A stretch of 36,903 nucleotides of DNA, taken from an uncultured Collinsella sp. (GTDB lineage: Bacteria; Actinomycetota; Coriobacteriia; Coriobacteriales; Coriobacteriaceae). Where the stretch lies: NCBI GenBank assembly GCA_902470095.1, contig CABRFG010000015.1, forward strand, positions 1 through 36,903, given 5' to 3'. Below the pieces are notes generated by a model, which did no database searches, was not told the DNA's origin, and was given only the letters and a program-made list of their open reading frames with translations. The translations under genes were made by a program, and so were the position numbers. Shown one piece after another: positions 23,330 through 30,950 of the stretch (positions are counted from its first letter, which is position 1; each line of letters begins with the position of its first letter).

Positions 23330-23707
23330 TTAGATATCCGCCTTGAGGTCGAGGGAAAGCGTCAGGGGCGCCGCAGTCTTTTCGTAGGAATCGCACACGC
23401 TCGCCAAAATGAGCTCGGCATACACAGCGGCCTGGTCATCCTCGTCGACGGTGGCCTGGTCACCAAAGGTAAAGGTCATTCCAACGTGAGATTCGTCGAC
23501 ATCGAATTTGATCGAGATGTCATCGGAATCAACAGCCGTGCAGCCGAAAATAAATGCTTCCTCGGCAGCCATACGAATGTCCTCGATGCGATCGACGGAC
23601 ATGGAGCAGAGCGCACCGACATTTGCCGCCGTCATGCGCACAAGGCGCGCCAGACGCGGGTCGCCGGCAACGGTCAGCGTAATGGGGCAAGTTGCTTCGC
23701 TACTCAT
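23330..23707 (-). CDS. RsbW-like anti-sigma protein with degenerate ATPase motifs
   Basis: 125-residue protein directly before the sigma factor gene, in the position of an RsbW/SpoIIAB anti-sigma kinase. The start at ATG 23707 (MSSEATCPITLTVAGD) overlaps the preceding gene by 8 bp. The first half fits the HATPase_c_2 pattern (LVRMTAANVGALCSMSVDRIEDIRMAAEEAFIFG). In the N-box the catalytic-type Glu is present, but the Mg-binding Asn of SEACTNAI-type motifs appears to be Phe. No DxGxG nucleotide loop is visible in the region KFDVDESHVGMTFTFGD. It may bind the sigma factor without kinase activity. No anti-anti-sigma STAS gene is in the window. The family assignment rests on weak motif similarity plus context. 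Confidence 0.65.
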   Translation of the reverse strand: MSSEATCPITLTVAGDPRLARLVRMTAANVGALCSMSVDRIEDIRMAAEEAFIFGCTAVDSDDISIKFDVDESHVGMTFTFGDQATVDEDDQAAVYAELILASVCDSYEKTAAPLTLSLDLKADI

Positions 23708-24290
23708 CGCAGGACTCCTCGGTGGTCTCGGCGGGCGTGTAGGTGTAATACTGGGCTGCTTTAGCAGCAGGCTTCCGTGCATCATTGTCACCAGCAGCGA
23801 CATCGTCCCCGGCTTCGCCAATCAGGACACGCTCGGTCGGCTGCTCGGCTTCTTCGGCAGCGGAAAGCTTGCGCTCAGCGTCGGCCGCGGGAGCCTTCAC
23901 CTTGTTAAAGAGTTTCTGCACAGCACCGGCGGCAGAGTCGGTCACGCTAGACACAGCATTGCTGGCCTCGGCCATGCTGCCCGTAACCTCGGAAATGTCG
24001 CGAACCACGGCTTCGACCTCTACGAGATTGGAGGTAAGGGCATCAACTGCCGTCTTGCTCGACTTAAGCAGCGGCTCCATCTGGGCAAGCGCCGGCGTAA
24101 GCTCATCGACAGCGCCATCGAGCTTTGCCACCACAGGCTGAGCCTCGGCGATGGTGTTGTTGAGGTCGTTCACGGTCTTATCGAGCGAGTCGACAACATT
24201 GCGGGTCTTGCGCAGGGTAAGCGCGAGCTCAGCGATGGCCCACACGCCGGCAACGGCGAGCAGCAGCAGGGCGATTTGAATGGGACTCAT
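23700..24290 (-). CDS. DUF948-family membrane protein
   Basis: 196-residue protein with one N-terminal membrane helix (about 4-24, IQIALLLLAVAGVWAIAELAL). A long heptad-like helix spans about 30-140, rich in Val, Asp, Leu and Thr, with repeated patterns such as VVDSLDKTVNDLNNTI and TPALAQMEPLLKSSK. The C-terminal tail is Ala/Glu-rich and disordered. This architecture matches DUF948 proteins of unknown function, which often lie near alaS and rarA in Actinomycetota. I chose the second of two adjacent ATG codons (24290) because AGGA then sits six bases upstream; 24293 is the alternative. It overlaps the RsbW-like gene. It may be a chemotaxis-receptor-like coiled-coil scaffold, but no function is established. 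Confidence 0.78.
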   Translation of the reverse strand: MSPIQIALLLLAVAGVWAIAELALTLRKTRNVVDSLDKTVNDLNNTIAEAQPVVAKLDGAVDELTPALAQMEPLLKSSKTAVDALTSNLVEVEAVVRDISEVTGSMAEASNAVSSVTDSAAGAVQKLFNKVKAPAADAERKLSAAEEAEQPTERVLIGEAGDDVAAGDNDARKPAAKAAQYYTYTPAETTEESCDE

Positions 24291-24390
24291 CATATTTCCT
24301 GCACCATTTCCAAGAACAGACGGTTTCCATGGTACCCCAAAGAGGACCGAACATGCCAAGAGCAGCAACGTGGGACAAAATTATCAGCAG

Positions 24391-25740
24391 CTACTTCGGT
24401 GCATTCCCGCTGCGGTCGCGTTCGCTTTGCTCTACGCGCCATTCTTCCCAACCGCGGCCAGCAGGTTGCCAGAACGCGCCGCGCTCCAGTCCCTCGGGCA
24501 AATAGCGCTGATCGACCCAGCCTTCGGGATAATCATGTGGATACTTATACACACCGTAATCATCGCTGCCCGGGCGATGGCGATCGCGCAGATAACTAGG
24601 CACCTCGCGAAGCCCACTAGAATGGATATCGGCCAGCGCCGCATCGATCGAAGCCTCACACGCATTGGACTTAGGCGCCAAACAAACATAGAGCGCAGCC
24701 TGCGCGAGGTTAATACGGCACTCGGGATAGCCAATAACCTCGGCAGATTTAAACGCAGCATGCGCTATAAGAAGCGCCTGCGGGTCAGCGTTGCCAACGT
24801 CCTCAGAGGCATGAATCATAATGCGACGGGCGATAAACTTAGGATCCTCCCCTGCATCGATCATGCGCGCAAGCCAGTAGACCGTGGCATCGGGGTCGCT
24901 ACCGCGCATGGACTTGATGAACGCACTGATGATGTCGTAGTGCATGTCACCGTTTTTGTCATACGTAAAGCCGCGACGCGGGTTGGCAATCTTTACGTCA
25001 TCCACGGTGATGGGATAGCGCTCCCCCGCCGACGGCGCTGGCGTTCCCTCGGTATCGGGACGCGTGACGGCAATCTCGCTCGCCAGCTCAAGTGTCGTCA
25101 GGGCCGAGCGTGCATCACCCGCGGCCAGCGTACAAATGGTCTTGACCGTATCCTCATCGGCCGAGAACTTACCGTTCAGGCCATGCGGAGCCTCGAGCGC
25201 ACGCTCGATCAGCGTGGCTATGTCCTCGTCCTTAAGGTGTTCAAGTTCCACCACACGACCACGCGAGAGCAACGCCGAGTTGACCTCGAAGTACGGGTTC
25301 TCCGTCGTGGCACCAATCATAATGACGGTACGGTTCTCAACCGCATGCAGCAATGCATCCTGCTGTGACTTCGAAAAGCGATGAATCTCGTCGATAAACA
25401 GGATGGTGCGGCGGTCGTACGTATTCAGGCGCGTCTTGGCCTCATCAATCACGCGACGCAGGTCCTTCACGGTACCCGTGACGGCGCTGACCTCGACAAA
25501 CTCGCTCTTGGTATGGTTGGCGATAATGTGGGCCAGCGTCGTCTTGCCCGTACCGGCAGGCCCGTACAGAATCACGCTCGAAAGCACGTCGTGCTCGATC
25601 GCGGCACGCAGCCATGAACCCTTACCGACGGCCTTTTGCTGGCCCACGTACTCGTCGAGCGAATTGGGTCGCATGCGCACCGCGAGCGGCGCATTTTTAA
25701 AGGAACGCTCGCGCGTCGAGGCAGAAAAAAGGTCGTCCAT
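24391..25740 (-). CDS. rarA: Replication-associated recombination protein RarA (MgsA)
   Basis: AAA+ ATPase related to RuvB and clamp loaders, acting at stalled replication forks. The protein has about 449 residues. Walker A is ILYGPAGTGKTTL (about 60-72) and Walker B is ILFIDEIHRFSKSQQDALL. The sensor region is GATTENPYFEVNSALLSR, with the usual AGDARSALTTLELA. The C-terminal MgsA domain includes GSDPDATVYWLARMIDAGEDPKFIARR and SEDVGNADPQAL. Start options are ATG 25740 (MDDLFSAS, chosen because GGGA lies five bases upstream), ATG 25746 or TTG 25758. The end carries a hydrophilic extension (REVPSYLRDRH...), common in this family. A TATACT element at 25780-25785 may supply its own promoter. Confidence 0.94.
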   Translation of the reverse strand: MDDLFSASTRERSFKNAPLAVRMRPNSLDEYVGQQKAVGKGSWLRAAIEHDVLSSVILYGPAGTGKTTLAHIIANHTKSEFVEVSAVTGTVKDLRRVIDEAKTRLNTYDRRTILFIDEIHRFSKSQQDALLHAVENRTVIMIGATTENPYFEVNSALLSRGRVVELEHLKDEDIATLIERALEAPHGLNGKFSADEDTVKTICTLAAGDARSALTTLELASEIAVTRPDTEGTPAPSAGERYPITVDDVKIANPRRGFTYDKNGDMHYDIISAFIKSMRGSDPDATVYWLARMIDAGEDPKFIARRIMIHASEDVGNADPQALLIAHAAFKSAEVIGYPECRINLAQAALYVCLAPKSNACEASIDAALADIHSSGLREVPSYLRDRHRPGSDDYGVYKYPHDYPEGWVDQRYLPEGLERGAFWQPAGRGWEEWRVEQSERDRSGNAPK

Positions 25741-25779
25741 AGCCATCCCGTGTATCAATCAAATACGTTTTCCACTAAC

Positions 25780-25817
25780 AGTATACCGAATTAATACGAA
25801 CTACCGTTCGTTAATAT
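25780..25817 (-). promoter_or_regulatory. candidate rarA promoter and inverted repeat at dGTPase 3' end
   Basis: TATACT (25780-25785, minus strand) lies about 40 bases before the rarA start. Just upstream, ATTAA-CGAAC...GTTCG-T-ATTAAT forms an imperfect inverted repeat covering the stop region of the dGTPase gene. The -35 is poor, so the repeat could be an operator. Confidence 0.35.
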
Positions 25818-27048
25818 AGGTACGATGCGGAAACTTTAGACCCGGGAACAGCTTGCTCGTCAGTTCGCAGAAATAACCGTCCGTCATGCTCGCGATATAA
25901 TCCACCACGGCTTGATCCTTGTCGTCCTGCCAGGCATAGGTGCAATCGTAGTAGGAAAGCTGCTGCTCAATGCGCGAAATATGGTGCTTAAAGATGTAAG
26001 AGGACTCGTCACCACTGTTTAGATCCCGCAGGCAACGGTCGTAGAGCTTTTCGAACGCCTCGCGCAGCTCCACCTCGGAATCGCCTTCGATACCACCCTT
26101 GCTATAGATCTTCTCGTAGTTCTCGCGCTTGGCTCGACGGATTTCCTCAAACAGGTCCTCGCTCATCTCGATGCGCGGCTTACCATAGCTGTGCTCAACG
26201 ATATCGATGGAAGCGTGCGTGAGGATCCAACTGTTGTAGGCACCGCCCCGGCCATCATCAAAAGCGTCGGGCGAAAGCAGGCCAGCCGCGATCGCATCCT
26301 GGCGGTCGCGACCGACGTAGGCAAGAATATCCGAGATGCGAACGACGCAGCCTTCGAGCGTCATAGGACGCAGATGCTCAATTGCGCTATAGCCCGTGGC
26401 AATGCAATCCTCAACCGTCTGGTCAAACTGGTCAAAAGAGCTCATGTCCGAGAGCTCAAACACACGCTGCTCGTACTCGCCGTTATGGCATAGCACGCCG
26501 TCGAGCGTCTGGAGCGACACGTTGCGGCCGTACAGCGCGTCGAGCACGCGGACCGACTGCACGTTATGGAAAAAATAACGCCCCGTGCGCTCATGATAGA
26601 TATCGTTGAGGAAGCGCTCGCCGGCATGGCCGAAAGGCGTGTGTCCCAAGTCATGACCCAGGCCAATCGCCTCGATCAAATCGCAATTGAGCCCCAGGGC
26701 GCGACCGATATCGCGCGCAATGCGGGAGACAAGCTGCACGTGCAAACCGCGGCGTGACAGATCGTCATTGCTACGGAAGCTAAAGACCTGCGTTTTGCCT
26801 GCATAACGAGTGTACGACGGAAGATGAAGTATCTTTTCGGTATCGCGCATAAACGCCGGACGCATAAGCGTACCTTTGTCAGCGTCGCGATCAATACGAC
26901 GAATGGCCCGATCGTCGTTGCAACGATACGGGTTAACATAGCCCGAAGCACGATCGGTGGCAATGCGCTCGACAAGTTCGGGCGACAACGCCGAAGGAAT
27001 ACGGTCCATGCGCGCCTTAATGACGGCCGTTTCTTGATTAGTTGCCAT
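25801..27048 (-). CDS. dgt: dGTPase-like HD-domain dNTP triphosphohydrolase
   Basis: HD-superfamily enzyme, likely hydrolysing dGTP or other dNTPs to the nucleoside plus triphosphate and so helping set nucleotide pools. The protein has 415 residues. The start ATG 27048 (MATNQETAV) has AAGGAG upstream. Metal ligands appear as His-103 (RRGLHVQLVSRIARDIG) and His-132/Asp-133 in GLGHDLGHTPFGHAGE, with a later Asp in CVVRISDILAYVGRD. The preceding segment LPSYTRYAGKTQVFSF is the usual family lead-in (R..KTQV). It lies between the A24 peptidase and rarA. Substrate preference cannot be judged from sequence. Confidence 0.9.
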   Translation of the reverse strand: MATNQETAVIKARMDRIPSALSPELVERIATDRASGYVNPYRCNDDRAIRRIDRDADKGTLMRPAFMRDTEKILHLPSYTRYAGKTQVFSFRSNDDLSRRGLHVQLVSRIARDIGRALGLNCDLIEAIGLGHDLGHTPFGHAGERFLNDIYHERTGRYFFHNVQSVRVLDALYGRNVSLQTLDGVLCHNGEYEQRVFELSDMSSFDQFDQTVEDCIATGYSAIEHLRPMTLEGCVVRISDILAYVGRDRQDAIAAGLLSPDAFDDGRGGAYNSWILTHASIDIVEHSYGKPRIEMSEDLFEEIRRAKRENYEKIYSKGGIEGDSEVELREAFEKLYDRCLRDLNSGDESSYIFKHHISRIEQQLSYYDCTYAWQDDKDQAVVDYIASMTDGYFCELTSKLFPGLKFPHRTYINER

Positions 27049-27079
27049 GGCATGCTCCTTAAGAAGGATGCGCAATCGG

Positions 27080-27502
27080 TTACAAAGTGCAGCCCACGAC
27101 CTCGATTATGGCAAAAATCGGCACCAAAAACGGGAGCAATGGCAGGGAGCGTGATTTTGTGAAGAGACAGGAGAGGGCCAGGACCAGGAGCGAAACGGCA
27201 AATGCCACGATGCCGCCCATAGGGTCGAGCGTGCAAAGCGCGAAGAGTGCTTTGGCGTCCCCCATGCCAATCCCCGGGGCTTGACGAAGGCGCCGCCAGA
27301 GCGACTCAGTAAGCACAAGGGCAAGGTAGACGATGACCGCAAGACCGGCATGATCAAGTGCAGTGTTAACGCCCCTGTCGAGCCAAACGCCCGCCAACGC
27401 CGCCACGGCACATGCGCCGGCAAGCCCATTGGGAAACCGTCGCTCTCGGGCATCAATTGCCACGCCGGCAAAGATGCAAATCCAAAACGGGATATAGACC
27501 AT
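27080..27502 (-). CDS. A24-family prepilin peptidase, short form
   Basis: Aspartic membrane peptidase that cleaves leader peptides of type IV pilin-like proteins. The protein has 140 residues, so the N-terminal methyltransferase part of full PilD is absent, as in short TadV/CpaA-type enzymes. The two catalytic Asp motifs are visible: AIDARERRFPN (Asp-17) and GIGMGDAKAL (Asp-82). Four to five hydrophobic helices surround them. The ATG at 27502 has a strong GAGGAGG site. No pilin, ATPase or Tad gene lies in the window, so its substrates are encoded elsewhere. An A24 gene near the aro/alaS block is also seen in other Actinomycetota. Confidence 0.83.
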   Translation of the reverse strand: MVYIPFWICIFAGVAIDARERRFPNGLAGACAVAALAGVWLDRGVNTALDHAGLAVIVYLALVLTESLWRRLRQAPGIGMGDAKALFALCTLDPMGGIVAFAVSLLVLALSCLFTKSRSLPLLPFLVPIFAIIEVVGCTL

Positions 27503-27530
27503 CGGACTCCTCCTCGAGCTGCATCGCAAA

Positions 27531-27573
27531 AGCAAAAACCACCACAAAGGTGCCTGTCCCCTTTGCGGTGGTT
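27531..27573 (-). terminator. terminator of the glycosyltransferase gene
   Basis: Arms AACCACCACAAAGG and CCTTTGCGGTGGTT (27537-27550, 27560-27573, one G-U) pair. On the minus strand the stem runs into TTTTTGCTTTTG. It shares 17 identical bases with the terminator at 35327-35366 read on the minus strand. Confidence 0.88.
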
Positions 27574-27583
27574 TTGGTGGTGG

Positions 27584-28879
27584 TTATTTGGCGCCTTGCA
27601 TGACCTCGTCAAGGGTAACGTTGACGGCGTGCTGCGTCGGCACCCAGTCGACCTTCAGGAACAGCGCGGCCACCGTGATGGGGATATAGCTGAACATAAA
27701 GATCGGGAAGGTAAACAGGTTAGTCACCAGACGCCACTTTTGCGCGCAGTGAATGTGCTTGTACTCAAAGATAGTCGTGAGCAGCGCCAGGATAAAGAAG
27801 GTCTGATACATCATGGCGAAGGTCATAATGAGCGAAGCGGCGCACGCCTGCATCTCGACTTCGGTAGCCAAGAAACCATGCGAAAGGCCACCCACTATCA
27901 AGAACGTCGCATTAGCGAGCATCGAGATCAGCGATAGCAGCATACCCGGGGCGATCGTCATGAACATGTCATAGGCGGCAAAGCGATGATAGCGGAACGT
28001 CGACTTGACCAGATGCTTACCGTAAGTAAAGAACACCTGGTAAAAGCCCTTGGTCCAGCGCATACGCTGCTTCCAGGATGCCTTGAACGTCACGGGTTGC
28101 TCGTCAAAGAACTCCGCCGGCGCATAGCCAATGCGAATACCGTGAATAGCGCAGAACGTAGTGAACTGAATGTCCTCGGTCAGCGTGTGGAACTGCCAAC
28201 CGTGCATGCCCTCGATGACACTGGCGGAGATGAGGTAGCCCGAACCCGAGACGGCGCAGGACGTCTTGCAGATATTACGCGCGTTGTTGAGGAAGCGCGC
28301 CTCGCGTAGATACCACGTGGCATTAGCAGCCGAGATCCACGAGCTGCCGAAGTTCTTGGAATTGCGATAGCTCGTGACCACATGGAAGCCCTGGTCAAAG
28401 GCATCATTCATCTTGGAAACGTAATCGCGGGAGATAACGTTATCGGCATCGAAGATAAAGTAGCCCTCAAACGTGTCGGGATACTCGTTGAGAATGCGGT
28501 CGAAGCCAAAGTCCATGACCCAGCTCTTGCCCTTGCGGGCCAGGTCATTGCGCTCGTAAACAATGGCACCGGCCTCGCGCGCGAGCTGCGCCGTGTTGTC
28601 GGTGCAGGCATCGGCGACCACGAAAACCTCGATGAGCTCGGACGGATAATCCTGGTCCTTGATGGAGCGAACGAGGTTGGCGATCACGGCCTCCTCATTA
28701 TGCGCCGCGATAAAAAAGGCATAGCGATGGAGTTTTTTGGCCTTGGGAGGCGCGACCTCGCCACGAAGAGCGCCAATGACAAAGAAGACCACCTGGTACA
28801 GAAAGCAGACCGTGAGCAGCGTGACGACAATCTGGTTGAAGATCACGATGGGTGTGTTGGTTTGTAAAAAGGCGAGCAT
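27584..28879 (-). CDS. Membrane GT2 glycosyltransferase
   Basis: Processive-type family 2 glycosyltransferase of 431 residues, probably building or extending a surface polysaccharide or glycolipid at the cytoplasmic face. Membrane helices lie at about 11-37 and several near 295-410. Between them the GT-A domain has FFIAAHNEEAVI, VVADACTDNT, the metal-binding DAD (144-146), the acceptor/base motif TED (234-236) and QRMRW (271-275). These are typical of PgaC, hyaluronan synthase and related enzymes. Start ATG 28879 (MLAFLQTNTP) has GGGAG upstream. It ends in a strong terminator. There is no polysaccharide gene cluster around it, so the product is unknown; a lipid glycosyltransferase is possible. 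Confidence 0.88.
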   Translation of the reverse strand: MLAFLQTNTPIVIFNQIVVTLLTVCFLYQVVFFVIGALRGEVAPPKAKKLHRYAFFIAAHNEEAVIANLVRSIKDQDYPSELIEVFVVADACTDNTAQLAREAGAIVYERNDLARKGKSWVMDFGFDRILNEYPDTFEGYFIFDADNVISRDYVSKMNDAFDQGFHVVTSYRNSKNFGSSWISAANATWYLREARFLNNARNICKTSCAVSGSGYLISASVIEGMHGWQFHTLTEDIQFTTFCAIHGIRIGYAPAEFFDEQPVTFKASWKQRMRWTKGFYQVFFTYGKHLVKSTFRYHRFAAYDMFMTIAPGMLLSLISMLANATFLIVGGLSHGFLATEVEMQACAASLIMTFAMMYQTFFILALLTTIFEYKHIHCAQKWRLVTNLFTFPIFMFSYIPITVAALFLKVDWVPTQHAVNVTLDEVMQGAK

Positions 28880-28961
28880 GCAGGCTCCCAGCAACGCGTA
28901 ACGTAAACAATCGTATATCTTACCGCAGGCTAATCGAGTTCAAGAAACCACCTAATACTGG

Positions 28962-29975
28962 CTAGGCTTCGAGAAGACCGAGCTGCGGAACGATTTCATC
29001 TCCAACGGCCGTGCGACCGAGCGAGCGCGGAGCCAGATCGTCGAGAACAGCAGCGAGATCCCACGGCAACTCGTCGCGGCACTCAATGCGCTCCCCCGTC
29101 ACGGGATGGTCGAACGCCACGCGCCAGGAATGAAGGAACTGCCTGGTCAGGCCCTGGTCGGCGCGCGCATCGCACTTGCCGTAGAGTGGATCGCCCACGC
29201 AGGCGTGGTTGATATGACGCATATGCACGCGAATCTGGTGCGTGCGACCGGTAAACAGATGGCACTCAACGAGCGTATAACCATCGTCAAAGCGCGTGGA
29301 ATCAAAGCGCTCGAGGACTTTAAAGGTCGTAATGGCCTGACGGGCAAAGGGGTCGTCCGAAACCGCCATCTTGACGCGGTCGCGCGTAGAACGGGCGATA
29401 CCGGTATTGATGGTGCCCTCGTCCATGGCGATGTGCCCGTGGACAAGCGTGATATAGCGGCGGTCGAGCGTACGCGTGCGAATGAGATTTTGAAGCGCGC
29501 GCTGGGTGTCGTCGTCTTTTGCCGCGAGCATAAGGCCCGAGGTATCGCGATCCAGGCGATGCACGATGCCGGGGCGGTCCTCACCCTGCACGGTACCAAG
29601 ATGATCGATACCGCAGTGGTAGACCAAGGCGTTCGCAAGCGTGCCGCTCTCGTGGCCGTGGGCGGGATGGCACACCAGCCCGCGCTGCTTGGAGAGCACA
29701 ATGAGATAGTCGTCCTCATAGCGAATGTCGAGCGGGATGGCCTCGGGAATCACATCGGTGGGATCGTGCGGCTCGGGCAGGTCGACCGAGATGCGGTCAC
29801 CGGCGCGTACGGCATACTTTTTTGACAGACAGGTCTCGCCGTTCACGATTACGGCGCCGCCCTCGATCAGATGCGCGCAGGCAGAGCGCGTGGGGCAGCC
29901 GTCGTTGGCACCCAGAAAGGTGTCGAGACGCTGGCCAGAGCAATCGTCGGAAACAAGAATATGGATGTCGGCCAT
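28962..29975 (-). CDS. rluD: RluD-family 23S rRNA pseudouridine synthase
   Basis: Isomerises specific uridines in rRNA to pseudouridine; the RluD group targets 23S helix 69. The protein has 337 residues. An N-terminal S4 RNA-binding domain covers about 15-75 (QRLDTFLG, HLIEGGAVIVNGE). The catalytic domain has GIVHRLDRDTSGLMLAAK, with the catalytic Asp at about 142, then YITLVHGHI and the conserved end FTGRTHQIRVHM. The ATG at 29975 overlaps the lspA stop by one base (TAATG), so translation is coupled. The pair lspA-rluD is conserved. RluC/RluA-type specificity cannot be fully excluded. Confidence 0.93.
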   Translation of the reverse strand: MADIHILVSDDCSGQRLDTFLGANDGCPTRSACAHLIEGGAVIVNGETCLSKKYAVRAGDRISVDLPEPHDPTDVIPEAIPLDIRYEDDYLIVLSKQRGLVCHPAHGHESGTLANALVYHCGIDHLGTVQGEDRPGIVHRLDRDTSGLMLAAKDDDTQRALQNLIRTRTLDRRYITLVHGHIAMDEGTINTGIARSTRDRVKMAVSDDPFARQAITTFKVLERFDSTRFDDGYTLVECHLFTGRTHQIRVHMRHINHACVGDPLYGKCDARADQGLTRQFLHSWRVAFDHPVTGERIECRDELPWDLAAVLDDLAPRSLGRTAVGDEIVPQLGLLEA

Positions 29976-30574
29976 TAACGCTCATTCCTTTCGCGAATCT
30001 TGCGGGCACGCTCCCCACGCTGCTTGGCTTTGCGCTTAGCGCGGGCCTCATCACGGGCATTGAGCTCAGCAGTCGCATCGACCTCGCGAGCGGCGGGACT
30101 CAAGAACATGTAACCGATAAGCGCCAGCACAACACCGACCGTAATGCCGATATCGGCCACATTGAAGACGGGGAAGTCAATGAAGGTGGTGGCAATAAAA
30201 TCGGTCACGAAGCCAAAGGCCAAACGATCGATAGCGTTTCCGATAGCACCGCCCGCAACCATCGCCATGCCCACAACCTCAAGATGGGCAAGCTGGGGTG
30301 CACGAACGAGGTACACGGCAATAGCGACAATGACCGCCAGCGCCAGCACGGCAAACGCGATGCCATGCCCCTCGCCCATGCTAAAGGCAGCGCCGATATT
30401 GCGGACAAACAGGAAGTCGATCACGCCGGGGATGACGGTCACATGCAGTGCATCGCCCACGGCACGAACCGCAAGCTTGGTCAACTGGTCAACAAGCAGC
30501 ACAACCAGCGCCACCCCACCAGCAACACCCAACCGCCAACGCAAAGGCGGCGTCATATCCGCACCACGACCCAA
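29975..30574 (-). CDS. lspA: Lipoprotein signal peptidase
   Basis: Membrane aspartic peptidase (signal peptidase II) that removes signal peptides from diacylglyceryl-modified prolipoproteins. The protein has 199 residues. Four hydrophobic segments lie at about 15-35, 71-90, 98-114 and 138-160. The catalytic aspartates appear in GNAIDRLAFG (about 116) and FNVADIGITVG (about 141); VRNIGAAFSM is also family-typical. A basic C-terminal tail (EARAKRKAKQRGERARKIRERNER) is longer than usual. The start is probably TTG 30574, preceded by AGGGG with six-base spacing. ATG 30556 is the alternative and has a poorer site. Promoter-like and palindromic sequences lie just upstream. Confidence 0.93.
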   Translation of the reverse strand: MGRGADMTPPLRWRLGVAGGVALVVLLVDQLTKLAVRAVGDALHVTVIPGVIDFLFVRNIGAAFSMGEGHGIAFAVLALAVIVAIAVYLVRAPQLAHLEVVGMAMVAGGAIGNAIDRLAFGFVTDFIATTFIDFPVFNVADIGITVGVVLALIGYMFLSPAAREVDATAELNARDEARAKRKAKQRGERARKIRERNER

Positions 30575-30603
30575 AGAAATCCCCTACCCTCAAAACAATC
30601 GAA

Positions 30604-30632
30604 TTACGTTTAACGTAAGTAACCATCTTATA
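30604..30632 (-). promoter_or_regulatory. candidate lspA promoter with palindrome at the start site
   Basis: TATAAG (30627-30632, minus strand) may be a -10 box; the -35 is weak. Nine bases downstream the perfect arms TTACGTT and AACGTAA with one central base (30604-30618) cover the expected transcription start, where a repressor would bind. Confidence 0.4.
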
Positions 30633-30685
30633 GTGACAAACGCCAAACACGCAGCATATTCACCAACGCTGGCGAAATAACCAGC

Positions 30686-30724
30686 ACAAAACAAAAGCGA
30701 CATTCCGAAAAACGGAATGTCGCT
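30686..30724 (-). terminator. strong terminator between ileS and lspA
   Basis: Perfect 12-bp arms (AGCGACATTCCG, 30696-30707 and 30713-30724) with a 5-base loop are followed on the minus strand by TTTTGTTTTGT. It is about 220 bases after the ileS stop, so any minus-strand RNA from the intervening region would end here. Confidence 0.92.
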
Positions 30725-30915
30725 TGATAGCTTTCGACTAAGAGCGAAAGCGAAAGAAAGCCTTTAGCTCCAGCAATGGAAACGCCGCATTACCGTCGCC
30801 AACAGCGAAAACGTCCCTAAGCGAGCAAGGTGACGTGAAAGAGGAGGAAAGCGTACTTTGGTACGCGACCGACGATTGAACGTCAGATTGCCGCTTAGGG
30901 GCGTTTGCAGCGTCG
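30725..30915 (-). ncRNA. candidate structured RNA downstream of ileS
   Basis: No gene is credible here, yet the sequence is highly self-complementary. Arms 30809-30823 and 30892-30906 (15 bp, one G-U) enclose successive helices GCAA/TTGC (30825-30828, 30888-30891) and TGACGT/ACGTCA (30831-30836, 30880-30885), and an apical stem GCGTAC-TTTG-GTACGC (30851-30866). Read on the minus strand, the unpaired part of the large internal loop contains TTTCCTCCTCTTTC (30837-30850), similar to the anti-Shine-Dalgarno end of 16S rRNA. The region ends in the strong terminator at 30686-30724. It could be a free small RNA, an ileS 3' UTR product, or a dispersed repeat. Strand and boundaries are inferred. Confidence 0.45.
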
Positions 30916-30950
30916 GTAGGTTACGGCGTTCTACGAACGCCGTAACCTAC
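30916..30950. other. perfect 15-bp hairpin overlapping the ileS stop codon
   Basis: GTAGGTTACGGCGTT and its exact complement surround five bases, with the ileS stop (30947-30949) inside one arm. No U run follows, so it is probably an mRNA 3'-end protection or processing structure rather than a terminator. Confidence 0.7.
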
